Assembly: GCF_026210795.1 (NCBI RefSeq)
Contig: NC_089434.1
Coordinates: forward strand, 4,588,001 to 4,652,000
Reading direction: 5' to 3'
DNA length: 64,000 bases
From: Rhizophagus irregularis
Lineage: Eukaryota > Glomeromycota > Glomeromycetes > Glomerales > Glomeraceae
Shown: positions 36,116-48,909 of the stretch, one piece after another
How positions within the stretch are numbered: the stretch's first letter is position 1
Layout: each line of letters starts with the position of its first letter
Program-made: the position numbers and the translations under genes
Notes under the pieces: generated by a model
Seen by the model: only the letters and a program-made list of their open reading frames with translations
What the model was told of the DNA's origin: nothing
Databases searched by the model: none

Positions 36116-37285
36116 AAAAAGTTATAATTATTAGGTGCCTAATATAAATTTTTTATAGTAGGGGCTTTAAATACAATGATTATGCTATGTTCCGATTTCC
36201 GGTTTATGTTGGCAAATCTGAGTCGGCCGTTAGGTGTAATTGTATCAAAATCAATAAACTTGGTTTGGGAAATCAAGGCTGTATCAAAATCAATTATTAA
36301 AATTTTATCATACATTAAAATCAAAGATTCCGAATATTATTTTTATCATCATTTTTTATATAATAGAATTTTCTCGTTTATTAACTTTTAGTTTGATAAA
36401 ATGTTTTATATTATAATATTTAGTTTGAAACTTGTGCATTGAATAACTTTTTCATTTTCTTTAATCCCTTTTTAAAGAAATGAAACTTTTACATTTTCAA
36501 AAAAATGATTATCTAATGCGTAATATTCGAGAACTTTTTTTGTGACATAAAAATGTTTCATGTGTATTATATTGTTTTTGGATTTAGTTTTAGACACAGA
36601 ATGCTCGTGTGACAAATATTATAGAATTTGTCTGCGGTCATATTCTTATTTAAAATTGCATTACATATTGTTACAGTTACAGAAAAAGGATTAAAAGGAT
36701 TAAGGTTTCAGTACACCCGAGTTACTGTACATACGGCCAATAAAATGTGGTTCAATTTTAATAATTGTGCAAATTTAAGACAAAAAAGTCAATATGTATA
36801 ATGTATAATTCATGATATATAAAGCTAACAATGGTTTTCAGTGTTAAAAAAGTTTCATGCCTCTACGTGTTGTCAATTTCTTTTACAAACGTAGATGCAA
36901 GAGTGGATTTCATGAAAAATTATTTTCTAGTCATGTGATACTGTCAGCTACAATATAATAAAAATTACATCATTTTTTGATTCTGTAGAAGTATTATGTA
37001 AATATGTTACACTAGTAATATACTTCTATTTTGATCTTCGTTTCATTCCGAAACTGTCGAAACCTGGAGAAATTTCCGAAACTTCCGAAACCTGGCGACG
37101 TGAATTCTTTTTAATTGGTGACTAAATTTAGTGATGTTGTTAAATTTTCTCAAGATATTTTGTATGTTATTCCAACATTAATGTTAATTTAATTTTGTTC
37201 TTGAACCTAACAGTCAATTAGAATTTTTAATTCATACGTCTATTAAGTGAAAGTCATACTGGCGAATTTTATCCGAAACAATTGT
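36116..37285. other. Intergenic DNA
   Basis: Small frames on both strands around 36139-36391 are not supported. Near 37045-37105 there are repeated CCGAAAC / GAAACCTGG words similar to the CGAAACT series at 56300-56470. Confidence 0.35.
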
Positions 37286-37289
37286 TAAT

Positions 37290-37745
37290 GAATTGGTCCA
37301 GCAAATTTTTCAGTAACTGTAACAGATTCAGGAATCAGGAGCAAGTATTCTACAGAAAAATATAAAATATTCTTTAATGTACGTTGTATGGCACATGTTA
37401 TTAATTTGATTTCAAAAGATATTTGCCTGTAAATCGGATTTTAACAAAGTGTAATACTACAGTGACATATTTTAAAAAAAGTTCCCTTCCTATCCTTGTT
37501 CCTATCCTTTGACAAAAGTAATCTTTCTTTAACAATGAATATAATTGGTATATATATATATATTTTTTTATGTAATATAATTTACGTTTCGTCTAAAATT
37601 GATAAAAATTTATTTTTTAAAAATTTTCTAAAGCCTGGAGGTTAATTGAAAAAGTGGATAGATACCAGATGGCATACTATGTATGACTGTTGATTCAATT
37701 ATCATGAAGTACCATTAGAAAATGTAAGATTTTGAAATTATTGTC
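37290..37745 (+). pseudogene. hAT transposase remnant
   Basis: Frame pieces match the hAT catalytic region: a TDSG-like start, then FNVRCMAHVINLISKDIC (37372-37430) and CNTTVTYFKKS-like sequence (37450-37480). Further on come RWHTMYDC and HEVPLENV (about 37665-37735) in a shifted frame with a TGA. It is broken and far too short to be active. It could be the remains of an autonomous relative of the 8-bp-TSD elements here, but its termini are not identifiable. Confidence 0.7.
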
Positions 37746-37749
37746 TGAA

Positions 37750-39830
37750 TTCATTTAATTCCTGATTTAACAAATAATTTCTTTTTTTTTTGCCTTTTTA
37801 TTTAGTCAAATGTGTTGGTTGGATCACTTTTGTGCACCATCGACCGATCAGGATATTTTTTGATAGATTTGAGTAAGAGCATGTCTGCTAGGACCCGAAA
37901 GATGGTGAACTATGGTGAAGTCAGAGGAAACTCTGATGGAGGCTCGTAGCGGTTCCAAAATGTGAATAACCCGAAACTCTTTAACTGCAGAATTGTTGTT
38001 AAGTAAATTTAATAGGGTTTCTATAAAGAATAATTGTATCCAAGAATCAAGGCTAGCCGCCTAGGCTTCTTTCATCAGCTCAAATCCTGAAACGGTTGTT
38101 ACAGCAAGAATCAGTACTACTGCGTAACTTCACTAGATTCACGATTAATACAGAATTTGTACACAATAATAACTAAAGTTTCCAATCAATCCCTTCAATA
38201 TATATAATTTGAATGCTGCAAGCCACTAACTCGTGATTTGTATTCAAATTGTTTTCGTCTAACGAAACTCCAATGCAATCACTTGTCATAATTGAGCTTG
38301 TAAGTGAGTGTTCATGAAAGAGCAGGATAACGGCTTGATTTTCTCAATAATCTTTATTCTACCCATATTATCAAGATTTTATTAATAAAAATCAAATGTG
38401 TTGGATACAACGTTTGAAACAGTTTGAAACCTTGCTCTCTTTAATTATTTAATGTTTGTTGTTAAATATTTGTGCTACCCTTTTGTGTTTTTAAGTGATG
38501 CTGAATCTAAACGTTCTTTTAAGGATTCAGCGTCTAATTCATATTTTCTACAAATCAACTTGTGTTGATTTCGATTTATCAACATCTTAAGTCTTTTTCG
38601 GCTGTTTAGATCTCATTTCTTTCCTATTATGACGTTTTTCGGTGATAAATATTTCTTGATGGAAAGACACTGAATTGCTGCTGATCTTATAAATCAAGTA
38701 TATAATATATTTATATCGTATAATTGGTATATCTAACTATGATCTCTTCATAACTTCAAATGACAAAACCATAAACGACTTAAAGCTGCAAAATTCTGTG
38801 TAATGACGTTGATGATATAATTGTCAATAGATCGCAACCACTTTAAACAGTGTTGGCTGTTCAGTTGTAAAATCATTAAAGTCTTTTAATATTAGTAAAA
38901 TATATATATCTTCTTTATTATACTAACAAGTGTACTGAAATAACAATAGAAAGTCTCAATTAATTTGACCAAATTTTTTTTATAAAGAACTTTATAATAG
39001 TCGGCGTGATTTTTTTTTTATTAGTATGTTTCGATTAAAGAAAGCATATCGGGACGTTTAGTTCTCGTGATAAAAACAAATTAATTATCGTGATGGCCAG
39101 TGATGATTCTTTAACAGTATGACATCGTTATCAGATTTTATTATATATATAAAAAAGGTTTAAATAACTTTGAGTTTCTTATTATGTGATTGTTATATCA
39201 GATTTTCTTATGAATTCTTCTTTGTATATATTTTTTTTTCTTCTACATTAGAAGATCTTCCCTTAATAACAATTTTTTTTTTATCATTATGCCTTTACTA
39301 GTCAATACACCAATTCTTTTTCTTTTAATTTGTTGTGTCGCAATCAATATCTAAGTGATCGAACGAAGGACGAAATTGATTCATTATCTGCTGGGGACGC
39401 CGCCAATGATAAATATATTACAATTAATTCGATATACTTAAACTTTGAATTTTTTTAAAAATTAATATAAAATTCTTATCATTTAGACTTTCACGATTGT
39501 TTATGCTTCAAGGTATTAACATTTTGCTTAACCTCTTTTTTTAGCTTTTCTTTTAAAAGCCCATCCACTTGATAATGTGAACACGTTAACAAAGTAGTAA
39601 ATCCAATGAATGAATAAGCCCAAATTTTGAATGGGTTTTCTTTAGACGGCTAAAAACGCGTTGAAATTCGGTGGGAAAGGGAGCGGGAGGGCGTATTTCG
39701 TACTTTTCATTGAGTTTGCATCACCTTTAATTATTTGCATTATTTTTTAAGACCTAGTGAATTATCGAGAATTGGATCAGAATTTCCAGAAAATCTAAAA
39801 AGCGGATAAAGTAATTATAGTAATCTACCC
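37750..39830. other. Unrecognised non-coding DNA
   Basis: Less AT-rich in places (37830-38350), but I see no conserved protein frame, splice-site chain or inverted repeat. Confidence 0.4.
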
Positions 39831-39833
39831 ATA

Positions 39834-40387
39834 CGTGATATACTGTAATACTGAGGATTAGGATTTTTAGATGATGAAAAAGATCATCTCCATAGCGATA
39901 GGATTTGAAAAAGTAAATCTATAAATTAAAAGAAAGGAAGTTATTTTAAAATAAAACAACAAACTAAGAGAGATAGCACAAGATATATAATAACGCACAT
40001 GATACATTATCATAACTGTAAGGACTGTAATATCGGTGTTGCTTCCTTCTAAGATTTCAAATTTCCGAGCGTCTGAAGACCGAAATGAAGACAAACCATG
40101 CGTGATGTACGGTAATACTGAGGATTAGGATTTTTAGATGATGAAAAAGATCATCTCCGTAGGATTTGAAAAAGTAAATCTATAAATTAAAAGAAAGGAA
40201 GTTAAAAACAATAAACCCAAGAGAAGATAATAAGTGTCATTGTTGGTTATTGATTTAACGCTCCACAAGATCTATAAATAACACACCTAATACATTATCA
40301 TAACTGTAAGGACTATAATATCGGTGTTGCTTCCTTCAAGATTTCAAATACCCGAGCGTCTGAAGACCGAAATGAAGACAAACCTAT
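39834..40387 (+). repeat. Tandem duplication, ~267/287-bp units x2
   Basis: CGTGAT(A/G)TAC and GGTAATACTGAGGATTAGGA begin at 39834 and 40101. Both units share a perfect hairpin (AGATGAT-7-ATCATCT) and end with GCGTCTGAAGACCGAAATGA then AGACAAACC. Unit 2 gained an insert (about 40210-40270) and lost CATAGCGA. The open frame at 39867-40094 (minus) lies within it and is not supported. Confidence 0.85.
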
Positions 40388-40496
40388 AAAAAGGGGGGAC
40401 GAAAAAAAAAATTAATTAAAGAAAAAATTTTACATTTCCACAAGAGATCCGCTGAAACGAGAACGTAACCTGAAAAATTTTTCACTTTGAGAAAAA

Positions 40497-40611
40497 CATT
40501 TAATTTGGGTGAAAGGGAAGGTTGAAGAGAGGAAAAGGAGAGGGGAAACGAAAGAGAGGAAGAGAAAGGGAAGAACAAAAAAAAGAGAAGGAAAAAAAAG
40601 TTAGTAAAAAA
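40497..40611 (+). repeat. Purine-rich tract
   Basis: A GGAAGG / GAGAGGAAAAGGAGAGGGG stretch with very few pyrimidines, comparable with 31421-31522. Confidence 0.6.
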
Positions 40612-41124
40612 AGATCGTTAGTATTTTATCACGCGCCACGCGCCGGTAAATTTGAATTTTTCCGCAGCAGATTGCGTGATACATATAGTATATAAACCAA
40701 GTGGTGTATTATTACACAACATGTCACACAAAATATCTTTCGTTATACATTTGAAAAAAAAATATAGCCTTATCGTAAAAATAACGCATAGATAATACTA
40801 TGATATACTATAGATTTTGATCAACTATATATAATCAATTGAAAATGTAGATCCATCATCAAAATAAAAAAAATAACTAATTTACACTAGTCAAAAAGAA
40901 AACATGCATTAGTCAATTAAAAAATAAATAAATAAATACATACAATGGATATTTGGATATTTTCTGTTCTTTTGTTATATGCAATGCTTGAAAAGTTCTT
41001 ACTCTGTGCATCAACAAATGCCGTTGTTTTTGTTTACTCCGTTTTTTATTGGCCAATTTATAACTAATTTCTCTTTTGAAAAAGTAGAGTCTACTAAATC
41101 GGTATTGTTTACATGACGACATAC

Positions 41125-41267
41125 ACTATCATTCACTTATAAATAAGTAATTCTTGTTTTTTACCTATTTCCTTCGCGTTTTTATTTTCTCTCTCTCTCT
41201 TTCTTTGCCATAATATTGTCTTTCACTCCCAAAATTTTTTTATTTTTCTAATCTTTATTTTGTAAAA
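41125..41267 (+). promoter_or_regulatory. Putative promoter of the 200-residue ORF
   Basis: A TTATAAATAAG box (about 41139-41149) and a CT-rich tract (TTTTCTCTCTCTCTCTTTCT, about 41187-41206) precede the ATG at 41268. This is a common fungal arrangement, but here it is inferred only. Confidence 0.4.
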
Positions 41268-41870
41268 ATGAAAACCGAAATTAATACGATTCCAAATTCG
41301 CAAAATTATAAAGTTTCAAAGAGACAACAAGAAATATACAATACCATGGAAAGAACCATCAGTCAAAAAAGTTCAAACTTTAATTACCCAACCGTAAATA
41401 TAACCGATATAACTGTGAAAGTAAATGAATATCGGTCAAATAATCAAACGTTGTCCAAAAAGAGAGAATACGATACAGACGATGTTATGAAGGCTATTCT
41501 TAATGTACCCAAAATCGAAGCCGCGGATCTTGAAGTTGAGGATGTAAATATGTTCGCAGACATATGTCTGCTAAATCATATTTTAACATTCGATGCAGAA
41601 CAAAATCAAGAAAGAATTGAGGTTATATCACAAATCCTAATCATCATGGAAACTTGGCGAGACATATTAAGGACAGCGTATATACTCGACCAACTTGAAA
41701 GTAAACGCCCGGAGAAGGAGAAAGGAATTTCAAGAATCCAAATTAAATTTGAAGAACTAAACAACAAGACCAGCAAAATTCTCGATGATTTAGAAGAAAT
41801 TTTAGCCGCATGTGACGCAAACCTTGATGACGTCAAAATTCTTCTATATGATAAGGCAACGCTATTCTAA
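41268..41870 (+). CDS. Hypothetical protein, 200 aa, intact ORF
   Basis: Uninterrupted from ATG to TAA with balanced codon use and no low-complexity stretch, unlike the surrounding AT-rich DNA, so I consider it a real gene. The first ~65 residues are polar (Asn/Ser/Lys/Thr-rich, probably disordered). From KKREYDTDDVMKAILNVPKI onward it looks helical, with heptad-like spacing (DVNMFADICLLNHIL, ERIEVISQILIIMETWRDIL, IQIKFEELNNKTSKILDDLE). It ends in an acidic segment. No signal peptide or membrane span. I recognise no family; a small helical-bundle protein is the most I can say. Confidence 0.65.
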   Translation: MKTEINTIPNSQNYKVSKRQQEIYNTMERTISQKSSNFNYPTVNITDITVKVNEYRSNNQTLSKKREYDTDDVMKAILNVPKIEAADLEVEDVNMFADICLLNHILTFDAEQNQERIEVISQILIIMETWRDILRTAYILDQLESKRPEKEKGISRIQIKFEELNNKTSKILDDLEEILAACDANLDDVKILLYDKATLF

Positions 41871-43560
41871 AAGCTTGCTGGTAGTATGTGTTATGTTTTT
41901 CCTATTTTGTACATATTTTCTGTGCGTTGTTCTACAATTCTTTTAAAAGTAAATTTTGTTATTTGTTCCATGCAATGTATATTCTTTTTTGGTTAGATCT
42001 AAGATTATTTCTTTTTTATTTATTTTATTTTTTTTCCTTTAATTTACATCTTTTTTTTCGTATGATTATAGATTTATTTTTTTTTCATGGATAAATAACG
42101 TAATATATTATATTTGTTGACACGAAAAAATTTTTTTTTCGTAATTATGAATAAATTATATCTATTTGTGATGGTAATGATTTGATGAATTTTCATACCT
42201 CTCTATAAGGAAGTATGATATTGTTATGTAAGAACATAGTTTATGTCATCTGGAAAATGTTTTCATCGGGCTGATTTTAAGAGAAAAAAGCGGGAGGGAT
42301 TTCTCCTTTGGTTATCATTCCCTTGTGATTGTGTGAAGCCAATTTTTTTTCATGAGAAAAAAATTTCGTATTACTTCGGATTGCTTTTTTTTTTTTAAAA
42401 AAAAAAGAAATTTGGATTATTCACTTTACTAACAAATTTCCCACTAAAATCTCAACTATTACATACGGACATAATTCTACAGAACGTCTGACTCAAGATT
42501 ACACGCTCAAAGAAATCATTCGAGAATAGATAATAGTGGTGCGACCAAGGTCATTAACCTAAGATAAAGGTTTTTATTCCGTCTGACCGAAATACTGTAT
42601 ATCAACCTAAATTGACGATTTTGAGAAAGGCGATGTCATTTTTGAAAGGAAAGTTTGTGGAATATCCTGGGTGGTATTCTGTAAGTATCCAAATTTTTCA
42701 ATGTGTAGATGATTCTCTCACTTTGTTTATTTCGCCTCATAATAACACTAACATCATAGAGAATTTGGATTTGATACGATGCCGTCAATTAGAGTTTTTC
42801 CAAATTATATATTATGTAATTAAAAAAAATTTTAATCCTGGTAGAATTTTGCCTTCTCAAATTTTCAGTAGCTGAAAATCACGTAGATGTCAGTGAAAAG
42901 GGAAACCCTATATCAAAGTAGCAAAAAAGAAAAAATGAAAAAAAATAATATGAATTAGGAATTTGTATTTTATATAAATAAAACCTCTTAAATCTCTGTT
43001 TCGATTTTTTGTTCTTGTGTATCAATTTTATAATAACAATTTAAATAATATACTTGATTATTAAATATAAACATAGAAGGGTCATACGTATGTATTAATG
43101 AAAAAAAATCATACATACATAAAATCATAAAATCATTCATACATTACCCAGATCAAGGCGTATGATTGTCTGATGATTTTAGAACATTAAGAGGTATTGG
43201 CTATAACCATGCTCTCTGATCATTTGACTTAAGTTTTTGTATATTTTGCAGATTGAATTATAAAGATATTTACTTGAGAAAAATTATACATCTAAATGCA
43301 AGTCATCACAGTCGTCTTATAGTTATAATATATAAATACCTCTTTGATCGAAATATTCATGTTCTATGAAGCGTTATATCGGTACATCAAAATATATTAC
43401 CCATTATTCTCATGTTCTTAATATGTTATCGGTAATTTCATTATCTGTTCATTGGTAGTTAACTAAGAAAAAATAATAATAGAACGTGGAATGAATAATG
43501 CCAGATGATCACCCTGATCAGAACGCTTTTACACTTAACTAAAAAAATTATAAAATATTT
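41871..43560. other. Intergenic DNA with one weak ORF
   Basis: Downstream of the 200-residue ORF is T-rich sequence (3' UTR-like). A frame open from the ATG at 42630 to 42875 (about 81 residues, containing GKFVEYPGWYSVSIQIFQCV) is unsupported by any family. The rest is AT-rich. Confidence 0.3.
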
Positions 43561-43564
43561 ACAC

Positions 43565-43736
43565 ACACCTCTATAAATGCACCCTCTATAAGTGCATGCA
43601 CTATATAAATTCTCTTTAAGTACCGGTGGCTGTCCCAACTTATTAATATTTTACTCTCTATAAATGCACACCTTATCTAAGTGCACATTCTACTATTATC
43701 TTACTATGGTCCCAAGGGATGCACTTAGAGAGTATC
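43565..43736. mobile_element. Decayed pogo-like MITE
   Basis: Holds the family words CCTCTATAAATGCACCCTCT, CTCTCTATAAATGCACACCT and ATGGTCCCAAGGGATGCACT, matching the copies at 48443 and 48725, but the CAGT ends and TA duplication are lost. Confidence 0.5.
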
Positions 43737-43739
43737 TAA

Positions 43740-46700
43740 TAAAGAATTTAAAAAACATATTATAACTTGCCAGTATATTAAAGTTACGGCAAGAAAAATA
43801 TATAAGAAGTAAAAGTTTGGGAAGTGTTTTTAAAAAGATCAAAACACATAATGTCCCGTGGGACAAGATATGTTGTATAAATATCGTTTCATGTTTTGTA
43901 TGTTACACGATATAGTAGTTGTTTTACGAATTTTTCCGATACATCACATTTTTCTCGCGTAATATAAATGATTATTTAGTAGCAATAAAAATTTATTCGG
44001 TGGCTTAGAAATTTTGTTGATCGCAATAATTGTCAGACTTCATGGAAATCGCGTAAAGTTCAAAATTTCTCTTTTAATTTGATCTTCGTCGTCTTAATTT
44101 GTCGTCTTAATTTATTAAACATTCATACTTTCACTATCTCTCTATGATTATGTGATATGTAGATGGTCATCCTGTTAGGCAGCAACGTATGAAAATTTGC
44201 TAATATCACTACTATGACTGTTATTACAGCAGTGCTGGCAATACACAAAGAAATCTGCCTTCTGATGATATTATTGATATAGATTGTATTAATTTAGGAG
44301 ATAATACTTCAAATATCTATTAGGGAAAATGGAAAGGAAAAAGGAATTTTTCATAACTTTAGTTACAGCATAGATTTGATCGAAATGACGTTCTAAATCA
44401 CAAGCACACAGTGATACAGCTCATAGGATACACTTCTCTAAAGAATTTAAGTTGCTGTTCGCATTCCAAGATTGGATATAGCTTTGTCTTTTATGAAACC
44501 ATCGACGGTCTAATGGGAATGACTTGGGCAGGCCAATGCGATTTCTGATGAATGTAAGAAGGCACTCTTCTTAATTGCAAGATCGTCGCATTCACTGCGC
44601 TCGCCGAAACTGTTGAAAGGTTACCAGATGAGCACGTGTATTCCACATTTGGTGTGATGATACTTGCCGAGTAACGTAAAAAAATATTTATATCACTCAA
44701 TCTCAAACTGATAATCTCATATTACTTTCTCGTAAGGACAAAAGGTATTAATTTTTTTATCCGAAGCTAGAGTTTTGTATTGCTATGTTGTACTGTTTGT
44801 GATTATTTATTAGAATTGTTCAACCACCTTATTTATTTAAAAGAAATATGGCGTCCACCGAAATTCAGAAATTCAGATGTTAAATTTTGAGAAGCAGTAG
44901 AGGGAGTGGCCCAAAAGAAAGTAGAGGAGATTAAAAATAAATTGAAAGAGACGAAAGTTAATCAATAACCATGTCTTTACGTTTGATAAATCGACCAAAC
45001 CCGCAATCATATATAATATGGATTAGATATTGAACATATAAAGACCGATGGAATCCATTTTAGCAACAGACACATGTTATAGCTGATAGTGAGATTATCA
45101 TTATCAGCGTTCTTGTTATGGCGCTTAAGACAAATACGTAACGTTATTTTTCCGGTGGTGCGTATTGCTCTTCTGGAAGTTACAATGATTGGAAATGTTA
45201 TAGCTGATACAAGTGGATAATAAAAGAAACGAGAATAACTTAACAAGCAAAGAATCGGAGCCACAGGAAAATTTCGAATCACGGATCGAAGGAAATGATC
45301 TCAAATATAACGAGGAAGATAGACTTGTTAGGCATATTCTATAGTAATTGATAATAAGAAAGAAAGTTGTGAAGGAAGTAATTTTTTTTGGATAATAATA
45401 TATAATATACATTAATTCCAGAATTCAAATTAATGTCGATATGGTTAATTTAATTGGGAATAAAGAATATTTTAAAATAAAATCTTTTTTATTAGAATAG
45501 ATCTTAGAACCTTATAGTGATTTGAGTTCATCATAAAAGAGCGTCTGAAGTTAATGAGCTCAGATTATTTGTATAGTAGAAAAATGTTATAACGTGGTGA
45601 GTGATCGGTATTTAACTTATTTAAAATGATTTAATTTCTCAATGTAACGTTTTGCTGATTTAGTATTCTTTATAAAAATACATGTTAAATTGGCCAGAAT
45701 TGGAACATTATTTATGGCTTCTTTTCTAATAATTGAAAAATCTGGCAAGAACATTACATTAGTTAAACAATTAAAAGTAAAATAATATCAAATAAATGTC
45801 CCCGCTTATTATATACAAATTATTTAATTATTGCGCGTTCCGATCAATATACCTAAATTGAGAGTATCAATTAAATGAAGACGGGTTCTCAAATATGCTG
45901 TCGGATTTTGTTAGCAGCATTCAAAGTACGTATACTGAAAGAGATATATAAATTAGTTAGACTATTTGGCGTATACCACTTAAAATAATTTTATTAGATT
46001 TTATGTTTTGTAAATTTAAAAATATGAATATACTTTGATTTTAAGAATTCTGTTCTCTAATTTTTTTGGTTCAGTTCTAAATTTGTTTTTATATTTATAG
46101 AAAACAAAAGTGTGAAGGAGAAAGACCATGAAAGTCCAGTTATCGGCGTAGTCGAGATTTTTAAATTGTGTATCTTATTGTTCAGAAGGTTGCGAACAAT
46201 TATCGATAGAGATTTAGATGATGCTATAAAGATTTTTTTACTTGATCTATTATTTAGGTGTATAGAAACAGAACTTATGTTCCACCAGTTCTATATTTTT
46301 TATGATTTAAGGTATCGTTGTATATTTACAAGTAAGAGAAATTTTTCATTAAATTGTATTGTATTATTTATGGATTACTTTAATAATTTTTCATTAGTAA
46401 TAATTGTTTAATTTCCAAATTATCTTTTAAATTTATTATAGAAATTGCTTCATAACTTGAAATACATCATCTATCATTTGGGTCAAATAGTGTTACTGTT
46501 GAATTTCAATTATAGCAACAAATACTTTCAAGAATGGCATCAATGCATCTTTTTTTTTTATACTCAATCTTCTATGACTGGTGCTTATCTCTTAACATGC
46601 ATAATATCAATTCAATACTCTAGCGCCAATAGACGATGCTGTAGCTTTTTTCATCAAATTTAACGTGTAAATCATAAAGAAATACAACCAGGTATTTGAA

Positions 46701-47260
46701 AGGTCCTTATATTTATCTTTTAGCATAGGTAATTATTTTCTATTATTTAAATAGATATATTATTTGATTTATTAATATGATATTATTATGTTTTTATATT
46801 ATTTTAATAGTAATGGTTGTTTAATAAATCTAATTGTACGAATTCATATAAACGATCTTTATTACAATAACCACTCGGTTATCAAACATAATAAAGATTT
46901 ATTTTAATCAAGAAAATCTTAGACTCTTTCCCGAAATTAACCCTTGTTCAGATACAATTCGGAAATTGAGTGCTCATATAACACTTCCAACCGATCTTGT
47001 AAACAATAGTCACGTATAATTTTCGTACGTGAAAATCTAAGAACAAATGAAAAGAATAAAATATGAACTTTGATCGTAATTTTCAGGAATTTTTTTATTT
47101 AATATAAATTAAGTAAAGAATAAAATCTTTTATAATATGAATTGATAAAATAAAAAAAAGGGGGATTGCTAGTGTCATAATTCTAAAGTATCATCTCAAA
47201 ATAAATTATAACCTAATATGCCTTATATGCCTTAAATTTAAACCATAATTTTATATAATT
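43740..47260. other. Unrecognised DNA with weak ORFs
   Basis: Small open frames at 44491-44706 (minus), 45007-45412 (minus) and 46112-46411 (plus, 99 codons) do not resemble known proteins, and neighbouring sequence has no consistent splice signals. The 46112 frame follows an ATTTATAG acceptor-like site and ends in a hydrophobic AT-encoded tail; I do not call it a gene. Confidence 0.35.
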
Positions 47261-47269
47261 ATTAATAAA

Positions 47270-48000
47270 ATTTTATAATTACGCCTTTACTCTTTGTACT
47301 TTTATCACCAACTTTTACGTGATTCATCATAATAATAAATAAATTTAATTCATAAAATGATTTTAAACCATTTACTGAGAAATAAATATGAAAAACTGGT
47401 CTATTACTGGTATCTCTATTCCAATGAAACCACCAATCATTAGTATTTCAATTAATTGTTACTTTAATTTCTCTTTGATCCGCCATTGAAATCTTTCGCC
47501 GCATCGTTTTAGATACTTTGGCCTGATAAATTTTTAAAATGTTTTTACCAGACTTTTCAATTATTAATCCTTAAATACTACTTGGTAAAGATGTAGCTTC
47601 AAAGCATTGAGGGTTTTATCTAAACATTTTCCCCATCGTTCTCAGTCTACATCCTCATCAATATCATTATTAATAATCTCCAAATATTGTAGATTTATTA
47701 AACTTGAAAATGAATAAATGTGATAAGTGTGATCATAAATTTTTTTAATGTGGCAGACTTTACTCAAATAGTTTTTTAATTCTCATTGGTACTGGGTAAG
47801 TACATATCAATATTTTTGCTTGTTTTGAGTATCTCTTGCAATAATTTGATCATATCTGTCTTAAAGGATGTTTCGTAACTTTAGAGTTTAGATTTTATTC
47901 GTTAAAGATGATTTGAAAGCTCTCTTCATTTTTAAAGTTAAGTTACTTGAGAGTTCGAATACTATTGCCAATACAACGCTCCCAATATTCTGTTGGTGTT
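47270..48000 (-). pseudogene. F-box/LRR-like remnant
   Basis: Minus-strand text parallels the intact F-box protein. LQYLEIINNDIDEDVDWERW-like sequence and GKCLDK (about 47620-47710) correspond to LQHLEIINNDRN and EDCLDK. A KSATLKKFM-like piece lies near 47735-47760. Numerous stops and indels; no start or end can be set precisely. Confidence 0.55.
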
Positions 48001-48442
48001 ATTTACGTCGTTATTTGCAATTTGCTACGTAATGGACGCTTCAACAAGCCCTAATCAAAATCTAACCTCGTAAAAATTTCTACGATGGCGACGCGGCTCT
48101 TGACTCAAGTTAAACTTGGAGTCTTGGACGAACCGAATCGAGTTTAAAATCGATTCAGGTCAGAGACTTATGTAGATTTACAATAATCATATGACAATAG
48201 GTTGGTTTACTTCATTTACCACAAATTATAATTTTATATATTGGGATCGACTTTATACTGTTTAAGAAACATAGATAGTAATCATCAAATTTTTATTTCA
48301 TATACTTTATTTGTAAATTTGAATTTTTATTAGCCAGATTTTTACGCTATAAAGTATAAACGTAGCAGTAATTCATCTCCAAACTAAAAAATAAAATCAA
48401 TTTTAATATATTGTTTACTTGACCGATTATTTTTTTCGTATA

Positions 48443-48640
48443 TAGTCAACTATCCATAAATGTACCCTCTATAAATGCATTCATTAATCCCATTATGTAT
48501 ACCCTCCTTAAATGCACCCTCTGGTTCGGACCCAAACTCTAATTGTTTACTCTTTATAAATGTACACCCTCTCTAAATGCATTATTACAAAAATTATGTA
48601 TATGGTCCCGAGGGGGGATGAATTTATAGTGAGTTGATTG
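48443..48640. mobile_element. pogo-like MITE (TA TSD)
   Basis: TA-flanked (48441-48442, 48641-48642). Left end TAGTCAACTATCCATAAATG, right end TTTATAGTGAGTTGATTG. It contains CCTCTGGTTCGGACCC and ATATGGTCCCGAGGGG, shared with the next copy. Confidence 0.65.
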
Positions 48641-48724
48641 TAATTACTAACTGATCTTAGATTTTTTAATGATATTAGTGCACTTTTAAAGCGCATTATT
48701 CTCAAATCGTTAATTTCACAATTA

Positions 48725-48903
48725 CAGTCAGACCTCTATAATTGCACTCTCCATAATTGCACCCACTGCACCCTCTGGTTCGGTTCCAAGCTTATATGAT
48801 CTCTAATTATTTTACCTCTATAAATGCACACCCTCTTTAAATGCACTATTTTGAAAATTATGCATATGGTCCCAAGGGGTGTGCAATTATGGAGGTCTGA
48901 CTG
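48725..48903. mobile_element. pogo-like MITE, best-preserved copy (TA TSD)
   Basis: Ends CAGTCAGACCTCTATAATTG and CAATTATGGAGGTCTGACTG are near-perfect inverted repeats, with TA on both sides (48723-48724, 48904-48905). 179 bp, no ORF. The high arm identity suggests this is among the younger insertions. Confidence 0.8.
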
Positions 48904-48909
48904 TAGTTG

